From Chromohalobacter israelensis (lineage in GTDB: Bacteria; Pseudomonadota; Gammaproteobacteria; Pseudomonadales; Halomonadaceae), in contig JQNW01000004.1 in NCBI GenBank assembly GCA_000761475.1, positions 515,489 through 579,488 of the forward strand: 64,000 bases of DNA, written 5' to 3'. Below the pieces are notes generated by a model that was given only the letters and a program-made list of their open reading frames with translations, searched no databases and was not told where the DNA came from. Positions 1-11,706 of the stretch are shown here, one piece after another; the first letter of the stretch is position 1; each line of letters begins with the position of its first letter. Both the position numbers and the translations under genes were made by a program.

Positions 1-24
1 ATGGAGTATCTGCCGGCGCGTTGA
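1..24 (+). CDS. nlpD: C-terminal tail of NlpD (partial)
   Basis: The first seven codons read MEYLPAR followed by TGA. Escherichia coli NlpD, a LytM-type activator of amidase AmiC, ends in a very similar RYLPQR, and nlpD is the usual neighbour directly upstream of rpoS in gammaproteobacteria. The rest of the gene lies outside the window. The call rests on seven residues plus synteny, so it is probable rather than certain. Confidence 0.65.
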   Translation: MEYLPAR

Positions 25-148
25 GCGCGGCGGAGGCTCGGACCCTGAACATTCATTCGCACAATAACAGTCGGGGAGTCCGCCATGGCCGGTGGTTCGT
101 GCACCGGGCATGGCCATCAAATCGGCAGCACAGAGTGGGGTATCGGAT

Positions 149-1126
<978 letters not shown>

Positions 1127-1130
1127 CGGC

Positions 1131-1162
1131 GACACGGGCGGGCCCCGGGGCCTGCCCGTGTC
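1131..1162 (+). terminator. Terminator hairpin after rpoS
   Basis: GACACGGGC (1131-1139) pairs with GCCCGTGTC (1154-1162), with further G:C pairing inside. It begins four bases after the rpoS stop codon. There is no clear U-run, so termination strength is uncertain. Confidence 0.55.
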
Positions 1163-1190
1163 ACGTGCATGACGTCGAGTCGCGATATTC

Positions 1191-1219
1191 TTGGTCCTTG
1201 CATATTCTCTTGATACATT
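1191..1219 (+). promoter_or_regulatory. Possible sigma-70 promoter for the TolC-type gene
   Basis: TTGGTC (1191-1196) and TACATT (1214-1219) are separated by exactly 17 bases in a locally AT-richer stretch between rpoS and the TolC-type gene. This fits a sigma-70 promoter, but it was found by eye and one such match can occur by chance. Confidence 0.35.
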
Positions 1220-1362
1220 GATCTGAGGCAATACATGCGGCATTGTATGTAACCCCGATGCCAACGTTGGCGGCCATGCCGCCGGCAGCCGAGCCCGTAT
1301 CAAGCCCGTTCGAGCAGGCTCGTCAGAGCTCGCTCGTCAGTCAAAGAAAGGAACCCAAGCCG

Positions 1363-2832
1363 ATGTCCTCTCGAGAGCCGTCATCGCCGAAATCTCGGCT
1401 GCGTCTGTTACCGATGCTGATCGCCGCCGCCGCGGCCGCCCCGGTGCAGGCCGCCGACCTGTGGACCATCACGCAGGACGCCCTGCAGAACAACGCTACC
1501 CTGGGGGCGTCGCTGTCGACCTTTCAGAGTGTCGAGGCCGGACGTGACGTGGCGCGGGGCAGCCTGCTGCCGCAGATCGACGCGACCGCCCAGGTTGCAC
1601 ACAACAACAGCCTGGAAAGCCAGAGCAGTTCCCTCAGCCAAGGCACGGGCGGTACGACTTCGGGGGGCGAAAGCAGCTACAACTCGACGAGCGCGGGCCT
1701 CGAGTTGACCCAGGCGCTGTACGACGCCACGAGCTGGGCCGCGCTGGAGATCGCCAAGCGCGAGACGGACCAGCAAGCGCTGTTGCTGCAGGCCGATCGT
1801 CAGCAGTTGCTCTATGATGTCGCCTCGGCATATTTCGAGATCCTGCGCGCGCATGAAGTGCTGGAAGCGCGCATTTCGCAGGAAAAGGCCATTCAGCGTC
1901 AGCTCGATCAGGCTCAGGAACAGTTCGACGTCGGCCTGGTGGCGGTGACCGATGTCAACGAGGCGCAGGCCTCCTATGACCTGGCAAGGGCGCAGCGCAT
2001 CTCGGCCGAGAACGACCTGCAGGTCAGCTTCGAAGCCCTGGAGCGCCTGACCGGGAAGCGCTACGACAGCATCGATGCCCTGTCGGACGATCTTCCCATC
2101 GAGTCCCCCGAGCCGGCAGGGCGCGACAACTGGATTCAGATGGCCGTCGCCAACAATCCCAACGTCCAGGCAGCCGAGGCAGCGGTGAGCGTCTCGCGCG
2201 CCGAGGTCGACCAGGCGGAGGCGGGGCACAAGCCGACGCTCTCGGCGTTCGCCAACTACAACTACACGGACAGCGACCAGGATTACCTGGATGGGCATAA
2301 CGAAGACACCCAGGTCGGCCTGCAGGCCACGCTGCCGATCTACAGCGGCGGCACGACCAGCGCACAGGTGCGTCAGCAGACCTACTCGCTGGAGGCCACG
2401 CAATACGATTTCGAGGCCCAGCGCCGGGATACCACCCAGCAGGTGCGCTCGTTGTTCACCCAGGTCATGAACGACGTCGAAAGCGTCGACGCCCAGCGTC
2501 AGGCGATCGTCTCCAACCGTAGCGCGCTGGAAGCGACCCGTTCCGGTTACGAGGTCGGTACGCGCAACATCGTCGACGTGCTCGATGCCGAGCAAAGCTT
2601 GTACCAGGCCATCGCCGACTATGCCGATGCGCGTTACACCTATGTCACCGACATGGTCGAGTTGCGCCAGCAGGCGGGCGTGCTGGATACCAACGTCATT
2701 CGAGAACTCAACCAGTGGCTGGTCGAGAGCCAGAATGTCACGTTGCGGTTGCCGGAAGATGGCGGGATGGGCGCCATGCAGGACATCGGCGAACGCCCCT
2801 CGATGGCGCCGGCCCCCTCGACCTCACCCTGA
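1363..2832 (+). CDS. tolC: TolC family outer-membrane channel protein
   Basis: This is an outer-membrane efflux duct of the TolC/OEP family. It would partner inner-membrane pumps and periplasmic adaptors in multidrug efflux and type I secretion. The 489-residue product starts with a signal peptide (charged SPKSRLR, then LLPMLIAAAAAAPVQA) cleaved near residue 30. The mature protein shows the two related OEP halves rich in Q, A and D, with typical segments such as ARGSLLPQIDATA and DVLDAEQSLYQA. The start at 1363 follows AAAGGA and gives a clean signal peptide; the longer frame from 1243 would add 40 non-signal residues. It stands alone between rpoS and alr, so the pump partners are elsewhere. 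Confidence 0.9.
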   Translation: MSSREPSSPKSRLRLLPMLIAAAAAAPVQAADLWTITQDALQNNATLGASLSTFQSVEAGRDVARGSLLPQIDATAQVAHNNSLESQSSSLSQGTGGTTSGGESSYNSTSAGLELTQALYDATSWAALEIAKRETDQQALLLQADRQQLLYDVASAYFEILRAHEVLEARISQEKAIQRQLDQAQEQFDVGLVAVTDVNEAQASYDLARAQRISAENDLQVSFEALERLTGKRYDSIDALSDDLPIESPEPAGRDNWIQMAVANNPNVQAAEAAVSVSRAEVDQAEAGHKPTLSAFANYNYTDSDQDYLDGHNEDTQVGLQATLPIYSGGTTSAQVRQQTYSLEATQYDFEAQRRDTTQQVRSLFTQVMNDVESVDAQRQAIVSNRSALEATRSGYEVGTRNIVDVLDAEQSLYQAIADYADARYTYVTDMVELRQQAGVLDTNVIRELNQWLVESQNVTLRLPEDGGMGAMQDIGERPSMAPAPSTSP

Positions 2833-2841
2833 TGTCATCCG

Positions 2842-2873
2842 GAGCCGACGTCGTCACGCTGGGGCGTCGGCTC
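2842..2873 (+). terminator. Hairpin after tolC
   Basis: GAGCCGACG (2842-2850) pairs with CGTCGGCTC (2865-2873), nine base pairs with a 14-base loop, ten bases after the tolC stop. No strong T-run follows. Confidence 0.5.
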
Positions 2874-2987
2874 TCAGCACCTGCGCGATGCGAGGCAGTG
2901 CGCCGTGACGGAGGATGACGCGCACCGCGCGGCAAGAGCGGGTAGAATGAGGCGCTCGATTTCGCCGCGTGAGAAGGATTCCCCGTC

Positions 2988-4082
2988 ATGTCCCGGCCAC
3001 TGATTGCCGATATCGATCTCGACGCCCTGCGTCGCAATTATTGCCTGGCCCGTGACCAGGCCCCGCACAGCCGTGCCGTGGCAGTGGTGAAAGCCGATGC
3101 CTACGGTCACGGCGCGGTGGCCTGCGCCGACGCCTTGCGCGACCTGGCTCCGGCGTTCGCGGTAGCCTGTCTCGAGGAAGCACTGACGCTGCGCGAGGCC
3201 GGAATCACGCAGCCGGTCGTGTTGCTGGAAGGTTTCTTCGACGCCGCCGAGCTGCCTCTCATCGACGCTCATCGTCTATGGACCGCCGTGCACAGCGATT
3301 GGCAGATCGATGCACTGCTGGCGTATCGCCCCCGACAGCCGATTCCGACCTGGCTGAAGCTGGACTCGGGCATGCATCGCCTGGGCTTCGCCCCCGAGGC
3401 GTTCGAGGCGCGCTGGCAACGTCTGGCGGCGGCCACCGAGCATGTCACCGACCTGCACCTGATGACTCATTTCGCCACTGCCGACGCCCTGGACGCTGCG
3501 TATTTCCGCCGACAGATGGCGTGTATCGCGTCGCTTCGTCAACGGCTCGAGGCGCCCGTCTGCCTTGCCAACTCCCCTGCGACGCTCGCCTGGCCGGAGG
3601 CTCACGGCGATTGGAACCGTCCCGGTGTGATGCTGTACGGCAGCGACCCACTGGAGGGGGCCAATGATGCCAGCCGCGCGCTCGAGCCGGTCATGACACT
3701 GCGCTCCGAGATCATTGCAGTGCGGGAGCTGGCGGAGGGCGAGGCGGTCGGTTACGGCGGCCGCTGGCGAGCCTCGCGTCCGTCGCGCATCGGGGTGGTG
3801 GCCGGTGGCTACGGGGACGGCTACGACCGTCACGCGCGCGATGGCACGCCGGTGCTGGTCGAGGGGCAGCGGGTTCCGCTCGCCGGCAAGGTCTCCATGG
3901 ACATGCTCACGGTCGACCTCACGGAGCTCCCCGAGGCCGGTATCGGCAGCCCCGTGGTGCTCTGGGGCGAGGGCCTGCCCATCGACGAGGTGGCGCGCCA
4001 TTGCGACACCATCAGCTACACCTTGATGACCGGCGTACTGCCCCGTGTGCCGCGCCGCTACCGCAACGCCGAGACGGGGTGA
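2988..4082 (+). CDS. alr: Alanine racemase
   Basis: This PLP-dependent enzyme interconverts L- and D-alanine for peptidoglycan synthesis. The 364-residue product is full length. The PLP lysine lies in VKADAYGHG (Lys35), and the catalytic tyrosine region GGYGDGYDRHA lies near residue 275-285. The C-terminal domain shows GKVSMDMLTVDLT, typical of the family. The start is preceded by AGAAGGATT. A TAGAAT hexamer at 2943-2948 is a possible -10 box. One gene is seen here, so whether it is the biosynthetic (Alr) or catabolic (DadX) type cannot be told. Confidence 0.94.
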   Translation: MSRPLIADIDLDALRRNYCLARDQAPHSRAVAVVKADAYGHGAVACADALRDLAPAFAVACLEEALTLREAGITQPVVLLEGFFDAAELPLIDAHRLWTAVHSDWQIDALLAYRPRQPIPTWLKLDSGMHRLGFAPEAFEARWQRLAAATEHVTDLHLMTHFATADALDAAYFRRQMACIASLRQRLEAPVCLANSPATLAWPEAHGDWNRPGVMLYGSDPLEGANDASRALEPVMTLRSEIIAVRELAEGEAVGYGGRWRASRPSRIGVVAGGYGDGYDRHARDGTPVLVEGQRVPLAGKVSMDMLTVDLTELPEAGIGSPVVLWGEGLPIDEVARHCDTISYTLMTGVLPRVPRRYRNAETG

Positions 4083-4124
4083 AATCCGCTACAATGAGCG
4101 GCGTTTCGACGATCCGAGAGAACC

Positions 4125-5045
4125 ATGGCCAAGCACGCATTTCCCGAGAGTTTCGCCCATCCACGCTATTGGCCCACCTGGCTGGCCATCGGTGCCATGC
4201 GTCTCGGCGCCTGGCTGCCATGGCGGGTGAAGATGGCGCTGGGCCATGTCATCGGCCTGGCGGCCTGGCGCTTTGCGCGTAGTCGGCGGCGTATCACCGA
4301 GACCAACCTGGCGCTGTGCTTTCCCGAGCTCGACGAGCGCGAGCGCGCCAGACTGGTGCGTGAGACCTTCATCGCCAATGGCAAGGGCATTCTCGAAACG
4401 GCAACCGGCTGGTGCCGGGATCCGGAGCATCTGCGTCACCGCGTAACCTTCAAGGGCGAAGAGCACATGATGCAGGCCCTGGCACAGGGCAAGGGGGCGT
4501 TGATCATCGGGGTGCACTTCTCGACGCTGGACCTCGGCGGGGCACTGCACTCGCTTTTCTTCCCCGCCGACGTCGTCTACCGCGCGCACGACAACCCCCT
4601 GTTCGAGCGTTTCATGACACGCGCCCGGGGGCGTATCTTCGGGCGCGCCATCGATCGCCACGATCTGCGGGATGTCGTGCGTCGCATCAAGGCGGGGCAT
4701 GCCGTCTGGTACTCGCCGGACCAGGATTTCGGGCGCGATGCCAGCGTGTTCGCGCCGTTCTTCGGCGTACAGGCGGCGACCCTCAAGTTGACCGCCAAGA
4801 TCGCACGCATGACGGGCGCGCCCGTCATGCCGCTGATCTTTCACCGCAATCCCGGTGATGCAAGCTATACCCTGGAGTATCTGCCGGCGCTGGAGGACTT
4901 CCCCACCGGTGACGATGTCGCCGATGCCGCGCGCATCAATGCTCTCATCGAGGACGCCATTCGGCGCCATCCCGAGCAGTACCTGTGGCTGCACCGGCGT
5001 TTCAAGACACGCCCGCGGGGCGAGCCGTCGCTCTATTCCAGATGA
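4125..5045 (+). CDS. lpxL: Lipid A biosynthesis lauroyl acyltransferase (LpxL/HtrB family)
   Basis: This inner-membrane acyltransferase of the LpxL/LpxM family adds a secondary acyl chain to Kdo2-lipid IVA using acyl-ACP. The 306-residue product has an N-terminal hydrophobic helix and the HX4D catalytic motif (HFSTLD, His131 and Asp136). It also has ARSRRRITETNLALCFPEL and a C-terminal PEQYLWLHRRFKTRP, both characteristic of the family. It starts 42 bases after alr, preceded by GAGAGAACC, and a TACAAT hexamer at 4090-4095 could give its own promoter. LpxL rather than LpxM is a best guess. Confidence 0.88.
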   Translation: MAKHAFPESFAHPRYWPTWLAIGAMRLGAWLPWRVKMALGHVIGLAAWRFARSRRRITETNLALCFPELDERERARLVRETFIANGKGILETATGWCRDPEHLRHRVTFKGEEHMMQALAQGKGALIIGVHFSTLDLGGALHSLFFPADVVYRAHDNPLFERFMTRARGRIFGRAIDRHDLRDVVRRIKAGHAVWYSPDQDFGRDASVFAPFFGVQAATLKLTAKIARMTGAPVMPLIFHRNPGDASYTLEYLPALEDFPTGDDVADAARINALIEDAIRRHPEQYLWLHRRFKTRPRGEPSLYSR

Positions 5046-5156
5046 CAGCGTGCCGCCTATTGCTTGACGTTCGGACCATTACCGACGACGCTTGAGGCGT
5101 CTCTCATGGACAGTGAGAGAACCCCCAACTTGTGGTTAACCAGACAGGACGTCATT

Positions 5157-5311
5157 ATGCTCAACTACGCGATCATTTTTCTGATCATCGCCATCATCGC
5201 AGGTGTGCTGGGTTTCGGTGGCATTGCCGGCGCAGCCGCGACCATCGCCAAGGTACTGTTCTTCGTCTTCTTGATTCTGTTCATCGTTTCGCTGGTGCGC
5301 AGCCGAGGACG

Positions 5312-5315
<4 letters not shown>
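5157..5315 (+). CDS. Small DUF1328 membrane protein (YtjA-like)
   Basis: This 52-residue protein has two hydrophobic helices ([19 protein letters not shown] and [18 protein letters not shown]) and a basic RSRGR tail. That matches the DUF1328/YtjA family of small stress-associated inner-membrane proteins with no established function. The start at 5157 is taken because the family begins MLNYA; AGACAGGA lies upstream. Its TAG stop sits in a CTAG palindrome that also supplies the stop of the convergent ettA frame. Confidence 0.85.
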
Positions 5316-7081
<1,766 letters not shown>

Positions 7082-7253
7082 GGAATTCCGGTTTGGTTGG
7101 GAAATGGATTGGACGTCATGATGATAGAGGGGGCGCGGCCTAAAGGCTAGGCACATGACGAAAACGACACGAGATCCCCCGCGAGGCAGACAGTGAGGGA
7201 TGGCACCGTGCCGGTCGGCACGCCCGGGTACGACCCCATCGGGGGATGCGCGC

Positions 7254-7448
7254 TTATTCTTCCTCGTCGTCGAAAGGGCTGTCCCAGTCGTCCTCGATGG
7301 CGCGCCGCAGGCGCCGCTCTTCGAGCAGGGCCTCGACACGGCGGCGTGCCTTCAAGGTGTCGGTGCGGTTGTGGCGCACACGCGGGTAGGATGCGTCATT
7401 GACGGCGTCGAAAAGGTCCAGCTCGTCGGCGAAGTCTTCACGGCTCAT
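7254..7448 (-). CDS. Small acidic/basic protein, PA3496 family
   Basis: A 64-residue soluble protein, acidic at both ends with a basic central helix (TLKARRRVEALLEERRLRRAIEDDW). This pattern resembles the PA3496 family of small pseudomonad and halomonad proteins annotated as putative envelope-integrity proteins; the function is not established. The start at 7448 follows a strong GGGAGGG ribosome site; a longer frame to 7532 has no support. It lies upstream of ettA on the same strand with a gap of about 170 bases. Confidence 0.7.
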   Translation of the reverse strand: MSREDFADELDLFDAVNDASYPRVRHNRTDTLKARRRVEALLEERRLRRAIEDDWDSPFDDEEE

Positions 7449-7558
7449 GATGGAGCCCTCCCGTGAAACGGCATCCCAGTGATGCCCGGAGGCTATATAG
7501 CGTTTCCCCGTCGTGAGTACAAGTCTCGACACGCAAAACCGGCCGCCTCGTGCGGGCG

Positions 7559-7993
7559 TCAGGGCGCGTCGCGCTCCCCCCGTAGCCGCTCCAGCTCGTG
7601 CATGGCCTCGACCAGCTCGGTCACGTCTTTCTGTACGCCGACGAAGTAGGTCAACTGATCCTCGTCATCGTAGACAGGCGTGATGGAAAGCTCGTTCCAG
7701 AACATCGAGCCGTCCTTGCGGTAGTTGCGCAGCACCTCCCGGCAGGGCTCGCCCTGGCGAATCGACCGGCGGATCTCGTCCAGTTGCGGCTGGTCGCGAT
7801 CGTCGCCCTGCAGGAAACGGCAGTCACGGTAAAGGATCTCGTCGACGCTGTAGCCGGTGAGTCTTTCGAAGCCCTGATTGGCGTAGATCAGGATGGTTTC
7901 GTCGCCTTCCTGTTCGGCCACCACGATGCCATCGTCCGAGGCGTTGACAATACGTTCCAGCAGCGCCGGGCTAATCATGGGAGGTCGTTTCAT
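7559..7993 (-). CDS. Short LOV (PAS) blue-light sensor protein
   Basis: A 144-residue protein made almost only of one PAS/LOV domain. It shows NASDDGIVVAEQEGDETILI, LTGYS, the flavin-cysteinyl motif DCRFLQGDD (Cys58), NYRKDGSMFWNELSITPV and a final beta strand YFVGVQKDVTE with a short helical tail. LOV domains bind FMN and form a photoadduct on this cysteine. The pattern closely matches the short LOV proteins of Pseudomonas putida (SB1/SB2 type), which lack a fused output domain. The ATG at 7993 has GAGAG upstream. No partner output gene is adjacent, so its target is unknown. Confidence 0.83.
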   Translation of the reverse strand: MKRPPMISPALLERIVNASDDGIVVAEQEGDETILIYANQGFERLTGYSVDEILYRDCRFLQGDDRDQPQLDEIRRSIRQGEPCREVLRNYRKDGSMFWNELSITPVYDDEDQLTYFVGVQKDVTELVEAMHELERLRGERDAP

Positions 7994-8129
7994 CGTCTCT
8001 CGCGTTCCTTTACCTGTCATTGTCGGCTGACGTGGCGGTATATCGCCGGGGCAGCGCATCACCAGGGCAGCACCGTGGCGGATTTGCCTTCATCATGGCC
8101 ATGGCGGCCCGGGATTTCAACGCGCGGCG

Positions 8130-9446
8130 TCATTGTTCGACCTCGGGCAGGCGCTGGCTGGAGGCCGCCGCGCCCAGGGCGCACAGCGCGAGCACCAGCA
8201 GCAGGCCGCCACTGCCGAGGAAGTGCGCAACGCCGCCGAGCAGGCCGCCCGCCACCAGCATGAGCAGGCCGGTGAAGGTGTTGGAGAGCGCCACGTACAA
8301 GGCACGCTTGTCGCTGCCGGCCATGTCGACCACATACGTCTTGCGGCCCAGGCGCACACCGGCGTGTGCGATGACCAGCACGGCATAGACCAGCGCATAG
8401 GGCCATATGCTTTGGGTCCAGCTCCCCGGTAGCCAGGAGAACGATGCCGCCACCAGACAGCAGAGTGTGGCGAGCACGGCGCTGTCGCGCATGACCTTGC
8501 GGCTGGAACGGTCGGCGAGCTTGCCCCAGAGAGGGCTGGCGAGCATGCCGGCCAGGCCCGAGACGAGAATCATGATCCCCAGGCCGCCGAGGTTGGCGCC
8601 GCTCTGTTCCTGTCCCAGCAGGGCGATGTAAGGCAGCGCCAGGGCGCTGGACAGCAGCAGGGCACGGGCCAGATTGAAATGCAGGAAATGCCGGTCGTGG
8701 CGCAGCAGACGCATGCCCTCGGCGAGGCTGCCCCAGATGCTCTGGCCACCCTGGGTGGCCCCCGGTTCCTCCTTGATGCGGGCGGCACACAGGGCGTTGA
8801 TCGCCCAGCCGAGGGTGGCGATCAGCAGCAGAATCGCCAGTGCCAGCTGCCCCGGACGATCGCCGAACAGCATCAGCACCGCGCCGATGGCGAGCGTGAC
8901 CGCACCCGCCGCGCTGCCGCTCCATCCCATGAGCGTGCCGCGCCGCTGCTTGGAGATGGTCTTGCCCAGCACGTCCTTGGTGGCGATGGATGACAGGCCG
9001 CGCCCCAGGGACAGCACCACCAGCGCCGCGAGCACCAGGGCACCGCCCCAGGCGCCTTGACCGAAAAGTGCCATGACCGCCATCACCAGGGCGGCGAGGG
9101 CCTGGATGACGCCCCCGGTGACCCACACACCCTTGCGGATCGACTTGAGGCGAATGTAGCCCGCCACGAACACCTGCGGGAGCAGGGCCCCGGCCTCGCG
9201 TATCGGCACGAGCAGGCCCACCATCCAGATCGGCGCTCCCAGCGCGCCCATCAGCCAGGGCAGCACCAGGCGGGCGCTGGAAAGTTCATCGGCGAGCTTG
9301 TTGCCGAGCGACGCCAGCAGGTGGCGAAAAAAGTTGCCGGGCTGTTCGTGACAGGCGGCGTCGGGAATGTCCTTGCAGAGCCGGCTGTCCTCGTCGCCGG
9401 TCAGGCGTTCGTAGAGTCGGGTCAGGGATGAGGCGCGATCACCCAT
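8130..9446 (-). CDS. MFS transporter
   Basis: A 438-residue polytopic inner-membrane protein with about 12 hydrophobic segments. An N-terminal cytoplasmic leader precedes them (GDEDSRLCKDIPDAACHEQPGNFFRHLLASLGNKLADEL would lie in it; only its charge is notable). The mid-protein signature SPLWGKLADRSSRKVM is typical of the loop between helices 2-3 or 8-9 of the major facilitator superfamily. AAGGA lies seven bases before the ATG at 9446. The substrate cannot be read from the sequence. It stands next to the LOV gene on the same strand. Confidence 0.82.
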   Translation of the reverse strand: MGDRASSLTRLYERLTGDEDSRLCKDIPDAACHEQPGNFFRHLLASLGNKLADELSSARLVLPWLMGALGAPIWMVGLLVPIREAGALLPQVFVAGYIRLKSIRKGVWVTGGVIQALAALVMAVMALFGQGAWGGALVLAALVVLSLGRGLSSIATKDVLGKTISKQRRGTLMGWSGSAAGAVTLAIGAVLMLFGDRPGQLALAILLLIATLGWAINALCAARIKEEPGATQGGQSIWGSLAEGMRLLRHDRHFLHFNLARALLLSSALALPYIALLGQEQSGANLGGLGIMILVSGLAGMLASPLWGKLADRSSRKVMRDSAVLATLCCLVAASFSWLPGSWTQSIWPYALVYAVLVIAHAGVRLGRKTYVVDMAGSDKRALYVALSNTFTGLLMLVAGGLLGGVAHFLGSGGLLLVLALCALGAAASSQRLPEVEQ

Positions 9447-9594
9447 GCAATGTCCTTACTGTATGGTGGCGGTTCGATCGTGGCGAAATCGTGTCGTGAC
9501 GGTATTCCGTACGCTTGTTCGGGACGCCGAGCCATCGCATCATGACTCGTTCATGCCAGCGACGACTCGATCGCGAAAACCAAGCGAGGCCGCC

Positions 9595-9867
9595 ATGTCC
9601 CGAATCCGCATTCATTATTGCACGCAATGTCACTGGTTGTTACGGGCCGGATGGTATGCCCAGGAATTGCTGCAGACCTTCGGCGAAGACCTGGAGCAGG
9701 TCGCGCTTGCCCCCAGTCACGGCGGGCATTTCGAGATCGTCTACGAGGACGATGACGTCATCTGGGAGCGCAAGCGTGATGGCGGCTTTCCCGACATCAA
9801 GTGGCTCAAGCAGCAAGTGCGCGACCGGCTCGATCCGGCCCGCGACCTGGGGCATACCGATCGATGA
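9595..9867 (+). CDS. SelT/SelW/SelH (Rdx) family selenoprotein-like protein
   Basis: A 90-residue thioredoxin-like-fold protein of the Rdx family. It has YCTQCHW near the N-terminus (Cys9, Cys12; the second position is selenocysteine-equivalent in the CxxU members), then GGHFEIVYEDDDVIWERKRDGGFPDIKWLKQQVRD, all typical of bacterial SelW-like proteins. No in-frame TGA is used, so this is the cysteine form. The start follows AGCGAGG. Its role is probably redox-related but not established. It converges on the ZntB-type gene. Confidence 0.84.
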   Translation: MSRIRIHYCTQCHWLLRAGWYAQELLQTFGEDLEQVALAPSHGGHFEIVYEDDDVIWERKRDGGFPDIKWLKQQVRDRLDPARDLGHTDR

Positions 9868-9884
9868 TCGCTTCGGGCTTCGGG

Positions 9885-10859
9885 CTACCACCAGCGCTTG
9901 CGTTTGAGCAGCCACATCACGCCGAAGCCCATCAGCAGGGTGATCGTGATGAAGACCGAGAAACCGTAGGGGCTGTCGGCGCCCGGAATGCCGCCCACGT
10001 TGATGCCCAGCAACCCGGTCAGAAAGCTCAAGGGCAGGAAGACGGTGGTGATGATGGCCAGCATGTACATGCGCTGATTGAGCTGTTCGTTATGCTCGCT
10101 CCAGATCTGCTCCTGGAGAATCAGCGCCCGCTCCTGCATGGCGTGAAAGTCTTCGACGTAGCGGGATAGCTGGTTGGCATTCTCGCGCAGCGACACCTGA
10201 GTGGCCTCGTCCAGCCACAGGGGCCCCTGGGCGAGCTGGGTGAGGCAGTCGCGCTGCGGCCCCATGAAACGACGCAGCGTGATCAGCGGGCGGCGCAAGC
10301 GGGTGAGGTCGTCGGCGTCGACATCGCTTTGCGTCAACTGGCGCTCCTCCAGCTCGCCGAGGCTGTTGTCCAGCTGGTGCGAGTAGTCGCCGACCTGGTC
10401 GACCAGCGCTTCCACCAGCCAGGCGAGCAGGTCGGGGACCGAGAGTGCGCCTTCCCCCTTGTCCAGGCGCTCGCGGACCTCGCTGGCCGCTCTCAGCGGC
10501 CGGCGCCGCAGCGTGATCATGCGCTTGGGCGTCATCCACAGGCGCAGCGAGATCATGTCGTCCATGGCGGCGCCCGGGTTGTGGTTGACGCCGCGCAAGG
10601 TGGTGACGATCCCGCGCCCGAACTTGGCCACGCGCGGACGCGTGTCCTCCTCGAGCAGTGCCTCGACCACTGCCTCGTCGAGACCGGCGAGGTCGTTGAG
10701 ATAGGTCATGACATCGTCGTGACGAAAGTCGAGATGCATCCATAGTGGCGCCTCGTCGTGCTGCCATGCGGCATGCAGCTCGCGCACGCTCAGCAGTTCG
10801 CCGCCACCCTGACCATCCAGACGGTACGCGGCGACCAGTGCCGTCTCCATGTCACTCAT
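9885..10859 (-). CDS. zntB: ZntB/CorA-family zinc or divalent-cation transporter
   Basis: A 324-residue protein of the CorA/ZntB family, an inner-membrane pentameric channel with a large cytoplasmic domain. The C-terminal part has two helices (MLAIITTVFLPLSFLTGLLG and FSVFITITLLMGFGVMWLL) linked by GINVGGIPGA. The GIN replaces the CorA GMN motif, as in ZntB members. The acidic cytoplasmic part contains LVDQVGDYSHQLDNSLGELE, the long stalk helix. ZntB proteins move zinc; other cations are possible. Confidence 0.82.
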   Translation of the reverse strand: MSDMETALVAAYRLDGQGGGELLSVRELHAAWQHDEAPLWMHLDFRHDDVMTYLNDLAGLDEAVVEALLEEDTRPRVAKFGRGIVTTLRGVNHNPGAAMDDMISLRLWMTPKRMITLRRRPLRAASEVRERLDKGEGALSVPDLLAWLVEALVDQVGDYSHQLDNSLGELEERQLTQSDVDADDLTRLRRPLITLRRFMGPQRDCLTQLAQGPLWLDEATQVSLRENANQLSRYVEDFHAMQERALILQEQIWSEHNEQLNQRMYMLAIITTVFLPLSFLTGLLGINVGGIPGADSPYGFSVFITITLLMGFGVMWLLKRKRWW

Positions 10860-11049
10860 CGACGTCTCCTTTGTACTGTCGGCGCTGCTTGCCAGTCAGG
10901 CGTTGCTGGAATAGTCATCGCTGATATGCGAAAAATCAACCGCCGGGAGTGCAGGCATCGCCTTCGTGTCAGGAAAGCATTAGCCTGGCCGGACGCCCGA
11001 TCGGCATGCGAGGCAAGACGCGCGCATGGAGCGGGGAATTCCCGCCGGA

Positions 11050-11706
11050 TCATTCGCTCCGGTCGGTATCCCGCGACAGCATGGGACCCAGCTTCTCCCA
11101 GACATTGTCGAGGATGATGGGCTGGGCAGCGGCGTTGGGGTGAATGCCGTCCTCTTGCATCATGTCGTCCTGCAAGGCGACGCCGTCGAGGATGAAGGGC
11201 ACCAGCGGCACCGCGTATTCTTCGCTGAGTTGACGAAAGACACCGCAGAAGGCATCGGTATAGGCGGCGCCATAGTTGGGGGGAATCTCGATGCCGAGCA
11301 GAAGCACCCGGGCGTCGGCGGCTTGGCTTTTTTCGATCATCGTGCGCAAATTGAGCTTCATCTGCTGCGGCGATAGTCCGCGCAGGCCGTCGTTGCCGCC
11401 CAGCTCGAGGAGGACGATGTCGGGAGAATGGCGCTCGAGCAGGTCGGGCAGGCGTGCCGCGCCGCCCGAGGTGGTGTCGCCGCTGATGCTGGCATTGACC
11501 ACTTCATGCGCATCGCCCACGCGCTCCCGCAACAGCGCGACCCAACCGGCCTCGCGTTCGATGCCGTGAGCCGCGCTGAGGCTGTCGCCGACGATCAGCA
11601 ACGTATCGGCATGGACATTCGCGACGGGCCCCATGGCGAGCCCCAGCACGATGCCGGCCAGACCACGTCTACACCAGCGTGCCCAGGAAAAGGAACTCTC
11701 ACGCAT
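11050..11706 (-). CDS. tesA: Periplasmic multifunctional acyl-CoA thioesterase I / lysophospholipase TesA
   Basis: An SGNH/GDSL hydrolase of 218 residues with a signal peptide (RRGLAGIVLGLAMGPVANVHA, cleavage near residue 33). SGNH blocks are present: GDSLSAAHG (nucleophile Ser42), SGDTTSGG, GGNDGL and EDGIHPN (catalytic Asp-x-x-His). It hydrolyses acyl thioesters and lysophospholipids in the periplasm. AAGGAG lies nine bases before the ATG. The gene is divergent from ybbA, as in E. coli. Here the two start codons overlap within one CATG, so each ribosome site is inside the other gene. Confidence 0.93.
   Translation of the reverse strand: MRESSFSWARWCRRGLAGIVLGLAMGPVANVHADTLLIVGDSLSAAHGIEREAGWVALLRERVGDAHEVVNASISGDTTSGGAARLPDLLERHSPDIVLLELGGNDGLRGLSPQQMKLNLRTMIEKSQAADARVLLLGIEIPPNYGAAYTDAFCGVFRQLSEEYAVPLVPFILDGVALQDDMMQEDGIHPNAAAQPIILDNVWEKLGPMLSRDTDRSE

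Noticed and set aside
10856..11053. 65-codon minus-strand frame between the ZntB-type gene and tesA
   Set aside because: Arginine-rich, no ribosome site and no family pattern; probably chance.
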